Shown in pieces: positions 6,035 through 11,773 of a stretch of DNA of 11,773 nucleotides. The notes below the pieces were generated by a model that made no database searches, was not told the origin of the DNA, and saw only the letters and a list, made by a program, of their open reading frames with translations. A program made the translations under genes and the position numbers. The stretch lies in contig DGFH01000363.1 in assembly GCA_002391565.1 (NCBI GenBank), positions 1 through 11,773 of the forward strand. Reading direction: 5' to 3'. This stretch comes from Anaerolineales bacterium UBA3905. GTDB lineage: Bacteria > Chloroflexota > Anaerolineae > Caldilineales > Caldilineaceae. The first letter of the stretch is position 1. Every line of letters begins with the position of its first letter.

Positions 6035-8137
6035 ATGTCCAGAACGCTTGCACCGATGTACGATCTAAAAACCATCGAACTCCCCGTCACCGGCATGGAT
6101 TGCGCCGAATGTACGCGCCATGTCGAACATGCGCTGGCAGGCGTGCCAGGCGTGGCTGCAGTGCAGGTGTTGTTGTCAACAGAGAAAGCCATTGTGCAGC
6201 TCGACCCGACGACCGTCTCGCTGGATCAGCTGCGCGCGGCGGTGGCGGCCGCAGGCTACAGCGTGCCATCGCCGACGGAGACGGCGGCGCCCGACCCGCA
6301 GCGGTACACACGCAAGGTGTGGACGGTGCTGGCGCTGGTCTTTGGCGCCGTGCTTCTGGTGGTGGTGGTGGGCGAGTGGCTGGGGCTATTCGAGGAGATC
6401 ACGGCACGCGTGCCTTTCCTCGTCGGCGCGGCGCTGGTCGTGCTCAGCGGCTGGTCGATCTTTGCCAATGTGATCCGGGCGGCGCGCAAGAAGCAAGTCA
6501 CCTCGCACACGCTGATGACAATCGGTGTGCTGGCTGCGCTGGCGGTTGGGCAGTGGGCGACGGCGGCAGTCGTAGTTTTTTTCATGCGTGTGGGCGATTA
6601 CGTCGAACGCTTCACCGCCGAGGGCGCGCGCAAAGCAGTGCGCAACCTGACGGCGCTGGCGCCGCAACAGGCGCGCGTCGTGCGCGATGGCGTCGAAATG
6701 GATATTCCCGTCGCCGATGTGCAGCCCGGCGAGATCGTCGTCGTGCGCCCCGGCGAGCAGATTCCCGTCGATGGCGTCGTGGTGGACGGCCACGCCACCG
6801 TGGACCAGGCTGCCATCACGGGTGAGTCGCTGCCGGTGGAGACCGGGCCTGGCGCACACGTCTTTGCGGCTACACTGACGCGGCTTGGCAGCCTGCGTGT
6901 GCAGACCACGCGCACCGGCGCCGACACGACCTTTGGCCGTGTGATTGCCCTGGTGGAGGCGGCGGAAGCCAACCGCGCCGAGGTGCAACGCTTTGCCGAC
7001 AAGTTCAGCGCCTATTTCTTGCCCGTTGTGCTCACACTGGCCGCGTTGACCTTGCTGATCCGTCGCGAGCCGTTGGCGGTGACGGCGGTGCTGGTCGTGG
7101 CCTGCTCGTGTGCGATTGCGCTGGCGACGCCCATTGCGGTGCTGGCAGCCATCGGGCGAGCGGCGCGTGAAGGCTTGTTGATCAAAGGCGGCAAATATAT
7201 CGAAACGCTGGCGCGCGCCGACGTCCTGCTCATCGATAAGACGGGCACATTGACGTTGGGGCGTCCCCAGATCGAGGAGATCGTGACCTTTGGCGATGCG
7301 TCCCCGACGGAGGTGCTGCGACTGGCAGCGGCGGCGGAGCGCTATTCGGAGCATCCGCTGGCGGAAGCCGTGCGCGCCCACGCCGTCGCCAGCGGGTTGC
7401 ACCTGCCGGCGCCCACCCGCTTCGAGGCGCTTCCCGGTCAGGGCGTCATCGCTGAAGTCGAGGGGCAGCGCATCACCGTCGGCAGCCAGCGCCTGGTGAC
7501 GACCCTGGCGCCACCGCTCACCGAGGCGCAGCGAGCCGGGCGCAGTGTGATTTGGGTGACGTGCAACGAAGTGGTGATCGGCGCGCTGCTGGCGGCGGAC
7601 ACATTGCGTCCCGAAGCGGCGGCGGCGCTGGCGCAGATGCGGGCGCTGGGCATCGACACGATCGAAGTGCTGACCGGCGACAACGCCGCCACGGCTGCAC
7701 GTTTTGCCGGGCAACTGGGCATCCCCTACCGTGCTGACCTGTTGCCAGAGGATAAAATCGCCGTCGTGCAGGCGTATCAGCGGCAAGGCAGGATCGTCAT
7801 GATGGTGGGCGATGGCGTCAACGATGCCCCGGCGCTGGCGCAGGCCGACGTCGGTGTGGCGATGGGGGCAGCCGGCGCCGACATCGCGCTGGAGGCTGCC
7901 CACGTCGCCCTGATGCGCGACGACTGGCTGCTGGCGCCGATGCTTCTGCGGCTGGCGCAACGCACGATGCGCGTGGTGAAAATGAACCTTTGGTTCACCG
8001 CCATCTACAATCTGGTTGGGCTGTCGCTGGCGGCGTTGGGCTTTCTGCCGCCGATCCTGGCCGCCGCCGCCCAGTCGATCCCCGACCTGTTGATCCTGGG
8101 CAACTCGGCGCGCTTGTTGGGGCGAGCAAAGGATTGA
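6035..8137 (+). CDS. P1B-type heavy-metal-translocating ATPase with CSC metal motif
   Basis: Membrane ATPase, 700 aa, that exports a metal ion. An N-terminal HMA metal-binding domain (residues 13-77) has GMDCAEC with C23 and C26. Two extra helices (about 95-117 and 126-148) precede the core. The actuator loop has TGES (262-265). The nucleotide and phosphorylation domains have DKTGT with phospho-Asp 401, the P1B signature SEHPL (H440-P441), TGDN (547-550) and GDGVNDAP (592-599). The transmembrane metal motif reads ACSCAIALATP (C357, S358, C359), so the usual central Pro of CPC is Ser. The last helix has AAAAQSIPDLLILGNSARLL, without the Met and Ser-Ser of Cu+ pumps, although NLWFTAIYN resembles them. 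Metal specificity is therefore open. The core ATPase motifs are complete, so the protein should be active. It is coupled to the kinase gene upstream. Confidence 0.95.
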   Translation: MSRTLAPMYDLKTIELPVTGMDCAECTRHVEHALAGVPGVAAVQVLLSTEKAIVQLDPTTVSLDQLRAAVAAAGYSVPSPTETAAPDPQRYTRKVWTVLALVFGAVLLVVVVGEWLGLFEEITARVPFLVGAALVVLSGWSIFANVIRAARKKQVTSHTLMTIGVLAALAVGQWATAAVVVFFMRVGDYVERFTAEGARKAVRNLTALAPQQARVVRDGVEMDIPVADVQPGEIVVVRPGEQIPVDGVVVDGHATVDQAAITGESLPVETGPGAHVFAATLTRLGSLRVQTTRTGADTTFGRVIALVEAAEANRAEVQRFADKFSAYFLPVVLTLAALTLLIRREPLAVTAVLVVACSCAIALATPIAVLAAIGRAAREGLLIKGGKYIETLARADVLLIDKTGTLTLGRPQIEEIVTFGDASPTEVLRLAAAAERYSEHPLAEAVRAHAVASGLHLPAPTRFEALPGQGVIAEVEGQRITVGSQRLVTTLAPPLTEAQRAGRSVIWVTCNEVVIGALLAADTLRPEAAAALAQMRALGIDTIEVLTGDNAATAARFAGQLGIPYRADLLPEDKIAVVQAYQRQGRIVMMVGDGVNDAPALAQADVGVAMGAAGADIALEAAHVALMRDDWLLAPMLLRLAQRTMRVVKMNLWFTAIYNLVGLSLAALGFLPPILAAAAQSIPDLLILGNSARLLGRAKD

Positions 8138-8256
8138 GCGATGGGGAGATTGCGAGATTGATGTTGCATGTCCTGGTGTGTGCAACGAACGCCTGGCGTC
8201 GGCGTCTCTCGCAACTCGCCCCTCGCCCTGGCTGAAAATCAGGAGCAAGACCGCGT
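8138..8256. other. 119-bp spacer with a 14-bp repeat copy, no gene
   Basis: After the ATPase stop comes a small direct repeat (AGATTG twice in GAGATTGCGAGATTG, 8146-8160). Next is a weak 6-bp inverted repeat (GTTGCA 8163-8168 and TGCAAC 8181-8186). A perfect copy of the 14-bp repeat unit follows at 8210-8223, in the opposite orientation to its neighbouring genes compared with the sugar operon copies. AGGAG at 8241-8245, 11 nt before the next ATG, is the likely ribosome site. No good promoter or terminator is evident. Confidence 0.6.
8210..8223. repeat. Single perfect copy of the 14-bp intergenic repeat
   Basis: cgcaactcgcccct is identical to the unit tandemly repeated at 1492-1589, about 6.6 kb away. 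It is preceded by CT and followed by cgcc as in the array. Here it lies between two unrelated plus-strand genes, so the element is not tied to the sugar operon. Confidence 0.8.
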
Positions 8257-9621
8257 ATGACAGATCGATCCACCCTATCCACAGCACGCACGGCGTTGGT
8301 GCTTGGCGCCAGTATGGCCGGTTTGTGGACGGCGCGCGTGCTGGCGGAGCACTTCGACCAGGTGCTGCTGATCGAACGCGACCATCTGCCGGCTGACGCA
8401 GCGCCGCGTCCTGGCGCACCGCAGGCGCGGCAATACCACATCCTGCTGTTGCGCGGTCTGCAGATCATGCAAGATCTCTTTCCTGGGCTGGAGCAGGAGC
8501 TGATCGCCAGCGGCGCCGTGCCCTTCGACGTCACCGGCGACGTCAGGTTGCGCTCGCGTGGCAAATGGCTGCCGCAATTTCCCTCCGGACAGCAGTTGTT
8601 GAGTTGCAGTCGCCTGCTGCTGGAGGCTGCCATGCGCCGCCGTCTGCGCCAGGATGCGCGCATCCGTTTTGTCGAGGGCGCCGAAGTGACTGGGCTGGTG
8701 ACCGACGCTGCACGCACGCGGGTGACGGGCGTGCGCGTCCAGCGGCGCGACGCCGGGGCCGCCACGCAACCCGACGAGGAGACGCTGCACGGCGCGCTGG
8801 TGGTCGATGCGTTGGGGCGACGCTCGCCAACGCCGGAGTGGCTGGTTGGCCTGGGCTACGCTCCGCCCGAAGAGACCGTCGTCGATTCGTTTCTGGGTTA
8901 CGTCACGCGGCGCTACCGGCAGCCAGACAATTTTCAAGCCGGCTGGCGGATGATGCTGATCACGGCGACGCCGCCCCACGACCCGCGCGGCGGGCTGATC
9001 TTTCCGGAGGAGAATGGTGTGTGGGTGGTGATGATGGCAGGCGCCAACAAAGTCTACCCACCCACCGACGAGGATGGCTTCAACGACTTTGCCCGCGCCC
9101 TCGGCCCGGAATACTACGCTGCTGTGCAAGCGGCTACACCGATCAGCAAGCCGATCGGCTATCGCGGCACCGACAGCCGCTGGCGGCATTATGAAAAGCT
9201 AGAGCGCTGGCCGGAACGCTACGTGGTGCTGGGCGACGCCTTCTGTGGCTTCAACCCGATTTACGGCCAGGGCATGACGGTGGCTGCGCTCTCGGCGGTG
9301 GCGTTGGGTGAGGAGATCAGGCGCTCTCAAGGGAATCTGGACGGCGTGGCGCGTCGCGCCGAGCGCGCCTTTGGCAAACTCACTGCCGGCGCCTGGCTGC
9401 TGGCGACCGGCGCTGACATGGAGTGGCCGGGCACGGTGGGCGGCGAGCGCAGCAATGGTCTGAGCGACCGCTTTGGCCGCTGGTACATCGATAAAGTGCT
9501 CGACGCGGTGGCGGTTGATCCACACGTACGCATTGCGTTCAATGAGGTGAATCAGCTTGTTAGCCCGGTGACGCGGCTCTTTGCGCCCGACATCCTCTGG
9601 CGTGTGCTGACGCACCGTTAA
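8257..9621 (+). CDS. FAD-dependent monooxygenase/oxidoreductase (UbiH/PHBH-like fold)
   Basis: Predicted flavoprotein, 454 aa, probably cytosolic. The N-terminal Rossmann motif is LVLGASMAGL (G17, G22, with Ser in place of the second Gly), and E40 in LLIERD is placed to bind the adenosine ribose. VVDALGRRSP is in the position of the second FAD motif. VVLGDAFCGFNPIYGQGMT supplies the GD motif (D327) that contacts the flavin ribityl chain. This set fits the group of FAD hydroxylases related to 2-polyprenyl-6-methoxyphenol hydroxylase; a geranylgeranyl-reductase-like role is an alternative. The substrate is unknown. The ATG has AGGAG 11 nt upstream, a long but acceptable gap. The next gene begins 59 bp later, and the TAA stop overlaps an AAACGTTT operator-like core. 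Confidence 0.88.
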   Translation: MTDRSTLSTARTALVLGASMAGLWTARVLAEHFDQVLLIERDHLPADAAPRPGAPQARQYHILLLRGLQIMQDLFPGLEQELIASGAVPFDVTGDVRLRSRGKWLPQFPSGQQLLSCSRLLLEAAMRRRLRQDARIRFVEGAEVTGLVTDAARTRVTGVRVQRRDAGAATQPDEETLHGALVVDALGRRSPTPEWLVGLGYAPPEETVVDSFLGYVTRRYRQPDNFQAGWRMMLITATPPHDPRGGLIFPEENGVWVVMMAGANKVYPPTDEDGFNDFARALGPEYYAAVQAATPISKPIGYRGTDSRWRHYEKLERWPERYVVLGDAFCGFNPIYGQGMTVAALSAVALGEEIRRSQGNLDGVARRAERAFGKLTAGAWLLATGADMEWPGTVGGERSNGLSDRFGRWYIDKVLDAVAVDPHVRIAFNEVNQLVSPVTRLFAPDILWRVLTHR

Positions 9622-9627
9622 ACGTTT
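9620..9627. promoter_or_regulatory. AAACGTTT operator-like core before the oxidoreductase gene
   Basis: The perfect 8-bp palindrome AAACGTTT, identical to the cores at 5007-5014 and 5040-5047, overlaps the monooxygenase stop and lies 53 bp before the next ATG. The flanks (TT and GG) do not extend the palindrome, unlike O1. It may be a third site for the same LacI-like regulator or chance; no promoter is clear beside it. Confidence 0.4.
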
Positions 9628-9680
9628 GGGTAAGACATCCAAAATCATGACGCCATCTTCACCATACAAAGGAGCTTCTG

Positions 9681-10688
9681 ATGACAAACCGTCTGCGCTG
9701 GGGATTGCTTTCCACCGCCAACATCAACAAGGCGTTGCTGGGGCCTTTGCGCCAGTCGCCACGCAGCGAGCTGGCGGCTGTCGCCAGCCGCGACGCCGGA
9801 CGCGCCGCCGCCTACGCAGCAGAACACCAAATTCCGAGAGCGCACGGTAGCTATGAGGCGCTGCTTGCCGACCCCGACATCGACGTCATCTACCTATCGC
9901 TGCCCAACGGCCTGCACGCCGAATGGGCGATCAAGGCGATGCAGGCGGGCAAGCATGTGCTGTGTGAAAAGCCGCTTGTCGTCAGCATGGCGGAGTTTGA
10001 TGCTGTAGAGTCTGCTGCCCGCGCCAGCGGCGTCACTATCTTCGAGGCCTTCATGTATCTGCACCATCCGCAGACGCGGCAGGCGCTAGACCTGGTGCGC
10101 AGCGGGCGACTGGGCAGGCTGCAGCTGATCAATAGCTGGTTCAACTTTTATCTCCCGCCGGAACGCGCCGCCAACGTGCGTCTGCGCGCCGATCTCACCG
10201 GCGGTGCAGCATGGGATGTCGGCGTCTATCCCAATAGCGTGGCGATCACGATGCTGGGCGAAGGCGCGCCGGTCGAGGTGTGGGCCCAACAGACGATCGG
10301 CGAAAGCGGCGTCGATGTGAGCATGGTCGCACAACTGCGTTTTGCCGGCGGCGCGGTGGCGCAGCTTTCCACCGGCTTTCGCACGCCCTTCCGTGAGGCT
10401 GTCTATCTGGTCGGCGAACGCGGCATCCTGCACATCCCCGAACCGTGGAAGCCTGGGCTGACCGGGCGCGACAGTGTGATGACGTTGACTGACCGCGATG
10501 ACCACACCGAGCAAATCGTCACACCGGCGGTCGATCCTTACCTGTGCGAAGTGCAGGCGATGGAAGCGTGCGTGCTGGATGGCGCGACGCCTGTGGTCAG
10601 CCTGGCCGACTCGCGCGCCTTCCTGCAAAGTATGCTGGCGATCTACGAGTCCGCGCGCACCGGGCAGGTCGTGCACGTGGGGGCGTAG
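9681..10688 (+). CDS. Gfo/Idh/MocA-family NAD(P)-dependent oxidoreductase
   Basis: Cytosolic dehydrogenase, 335 aa, the normal size for the family. The N-terminal Rossmann start is RWGLLSTANINKALL, the variant seen in the xylose-dehydrogenase/dihydrodiol-dehydrogenase branch. The hallmark EKP is at residues 96-98 in HVLCEKPLVV, where Lys is catalytic or substrate-contacting. The C-terminal domain has AWDVGVYPNSVA with D179, G181 and Y183, matching the family DxGxY segment. A sugar or sugar-like alcohol is the expected substrate, which would suit the nearby sugar transporter, but this is inference. The start is secure: AAAGGAG (9668-9674) is 6 nt before the ATG. The GNAT-Nudix gene follows after 4 bp, so the two are probably co-translated. 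Confidence 0.93.
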   Translation: MTNRLRWGLLSTANINKALLGPLRQSPRSELAAVASRDAGRAAAYAAEHQIPRAHGSYEALLADPDIDVIYLSLPNGLHAEWAIKAMQAGKHVLCEKPLVVSMAEFDAVESAARASGVTIFEAFMYLHHPQTRQALDLVRSGRLGRLQLINSWFNFYLPPERAANVRLRADLTGGAAWDVGVYPNSVAITMLGEGAPVEVWAQQTIGESGVDVSMVAQLRFAGGAVAQLSTGFRTPFREAVYLVGERGILHIPEPWKPGLTGRDSVMTLTDRDDHTEQIVTPAVDPYLCEVQAMEACVLDGATPVVSLADSRAFLQSMLAIYESARTGQVVHVGA

Positions 10689-10692
10689 CCCA

Positions 10693-11628
10693 ATGTCGGC
10701 CAAAGTCTCGCTGCGCGCCCTGCGCGCTGAAGATGCGGAGGTGATCGCCGCTGCCTTTGCCGCCCAGGGCTGGCATAAACCGGCGACGCAGCACCTGGCT
10801 TATCTGCGCGAGCAAGAAGCAGGTGAGCGCGATGTGATCGTGGCGGAAGTGGCCGGAGAGTTTGCCGGCTATGTCACGATCGTGTGGGAGTCAGACTATC
10901 TACCTTTCCGCGCCGATGGCATCCCGGAGATCGTCGATCTCAATGTGCTGCTCCGTTATCGTAGGCTGGGCGTCGCCAGCGCGCTGTTGGACAAGGCGGA
11001 GCGGCGCATCGCCAAACGCTCTCCTGTCGCCGGCATTGGCGTCGGCATGACGGCGGATTACGGCGCCGCGCAGATGCTCTACGTGCGGCGCGGCTATCGC
11101 CCCGACGGGCGCGGAGTGGCAGTGCGCGGCGTTGCCGCGCGCTATGGCGACCAGGTGACGGTGGACGATGATCTCACGCTCTACCTGACGAAGCTGGTGA
11201 CGCGAACAAAGCGACTGCGCAGCACGGCCATCGTTGAGACGCCGCAGGGCATCTTGCTGACGGCGATGGCAAATGGCGTCTTTCTGTTGCCGGGCGGCGG
11301 CATCGAAGCCAACGAGGGCGCCGCCGCCGCTGTCATCCGCGAGCTGCATGAGGAGACGGGACTCTTCGCTGAAAGCGTGCTCTATCTCTTCGACCATGAG
11401 AGCGATAGCAGCCACCATCGGGTCTTCTATGTGCAGGCGGGCGGACAGCCACAACTCTGCAACGAGACGCGCTACCTGGCTTATTACATGCCAGGCGTCG
11501 ATTTGTGTATGTCACGCGGCGCACAGGAGATTCTGGCGCGTTTTCTGGCATTAAAGGCAGTACAGCCGGAATTCTTTGCTGCGCTTGGCGCGCTGCGGGA
11601 ACACGCAGCAGCCAGTCAGCGTTTATGA
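10693..11628 (+). CDS. GNAT acetyltransferase-Nudix hydrolase fusion protein
   Basis: Two-domain protein, 311 aa. The N-terminal half (about 3-155) is a GNAT N-acyltransferase. It opens with VSLRALRAEDAEVIAAAF, has EVAGEFAGYVTIVWE, and shows acetyl-CoA motif A as LRYRRLGVASALL (R90-R91-L92-G93-V94-A95). It ends in YGAAQMLYVRRGYRPDG. The C-terminal half (about 168-290) is a Nudix hydrolase with a complete Nudix box, G202 to L224 (GGIEANE, then RELHEETGL), which exactly fits GX5EX7REUXEEXGU. It should therefore bind metal and hydrolyse a nucleoside-diphosphate-linked substrate. Neither substrate is known. I start at ATG 10693, 4 bp after the oxidoreductase stop with a GGGGG run upstream. The open frame reaching back to 10498 only overlaps the previous gene out of frame. 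No stop or frameshift separates the domains. Confidence 0.92.
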   Translation: MSAKVSLRALRAEDAEVIAAAFAAQGWHKPATQHLAYLREQEAGERDVIVAEVAGEFAGYVTIVWESDYLPFRADGIPEIVDLNVLLRYRRLGVASALLDKAERRIAKRSPVAGIGVGMTADYGAAQMLYVRRGYRPDGRGVAVRGVAARYGDQVTVDDDLTLYLTKLVTRTKRLRSTAIVETPQGILLTAMANGVFLLPGGGIEANEGAAAAVIRELHEETGLFAESVLYLFDHESDSSHHRVFYVQAGGQPQLCNETRYLAYYMPGVDLCMSRGAQEILARFLALKAVQPEFFAALGALREHAAASQRL

Positions 11629-11665
11629 CGGCTGAGAGACTGCGGGTGTATTTCATGTCTGGCAT

Positions 11666-11688
11666 AGCCTTCGATTCAAATCGAGGCT
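11666..11688 (+). terminator. Hairpin after the GNAT-Nudix gene, possible terminator
   Basis: AGCC-T-TCGATT and AATCGA-GGCT form a 10-bp stem with one bulged T (11670 or 11671) around a minimal loop, 37 nt after the stop. No T-run follows on the plus strand, so an intrinsic terminator is not proven. It may stall or protect the transcript 3' end. Confidence 0.4.
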
Positions 11689-11773
11689 GAAAACTGAAGT
11701 TGGCTCATGAAGATTAACAATTGCACGCAGCGGCCTCTCCCGTAGGTCATTGCCTCCGGCGTGACAGCGTGGC
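11689..11773. other. Right-edge intergenic sequence, nothing recognised
   Basis: The final 85 bp are less GC-rich than the genes and contain no convincing open frame, RNA gene or repeat copy. The next gene, if any, lies beyond the window. Confidence 0.4.

Noticed and set aside
6386..8419. 677-codon minus-strand open frame opposite the ATPase gene
   Set aside because: Long antisense frames are common opposite high-GC genes. It has no recognisable domains and lies opposite a gene with every P1B ATPase motif.
10498..10692. Upstream extension of the GNAT-Nudix frame
   Set aside because: It overlaps the oxidoreductase gene in another frame, and the GNAT domain begins naturally at 10693.
11661..11690. 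tRNA-like sequence with a TTCGATTCAAATC T-arm resemblance
   Set aside because: No acceptor stem, anticodon arm or D-arm could be paired around it; it is a simple inverted repeat.

Overview
The window looks like chromosomal DNA of a high-GC bacterium, most plausibly a member of the Chloroflexota (Anaerolineae/Caldilinea-like). I infer this from three things: a diderm-independent lipoprotein with an Ala/Pro/Gly-rich linker, a CUT1 sugar-uptake operon headed by a LacI regulator, and intergenic spacers filled with short GC-rich repeats. No rRNA, tRNA, integrase, transposase or CRISPR array is visible, so the phylum call is inference only.

Left block (about 1-5060, minus strand). A LacI-family regulator, a sugar-binding lipoprotein, a MalF-type permease and a MalG-type permease lie head to tail in that transcription order. 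They probably form one operon read from a near-consensus promoter (TTGACA, 17 bp, TATAGT) at 5057-5029. One LacI-type AAACGTTT operator sits inside the promoter spacer and a second just after the likely start site, so the operon is expected to be autorepressed and induced by a sugar. No ATP-binding subunit is present, so a shared MsmX-like ATPase elsewhere is expected. The spacer between the binding-protein gene and the first permease gene carries a strong stem-loop. The spacer between the two permease genes carries seven tandem copies of a 14-bp repeat. Downstream of the operon lies an array of 105-bp repeats, each with two perfect or near-perfect hairpins, running off the left edge.

Right block (5115-11628, plus strand). 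An APH(6)/hydroxyurea-type small-molecule kinase is translationally coupled to a P1B heavy-metal ATPase. That ATPase has an unusual CSC in place of the CPC metal motif and altered last-helix residues. After a 119-bp spacer holding another copy of the 14-bp repeat come an FAD-dependent monooxygenase, a Gfo/Idh/MocA oxidoreductase and a GNAT-Nudix fusion protein. The last two are 4 bp apart. An AAACGTTT core overlapping the monooxygenase stop codon may tie the oxidoreductase to the LacI regulon. A hairpin 37 bp after the fusion gene is the best candidate for the end of this block.

Most genes belong to well-known families. The less ordinary material is the repeat content, the CSC ATPase, the GNAT-Nudix fusion and the compact operator/promoter layout. 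I do not see convincing evidence for a wholly new multi-gene system.
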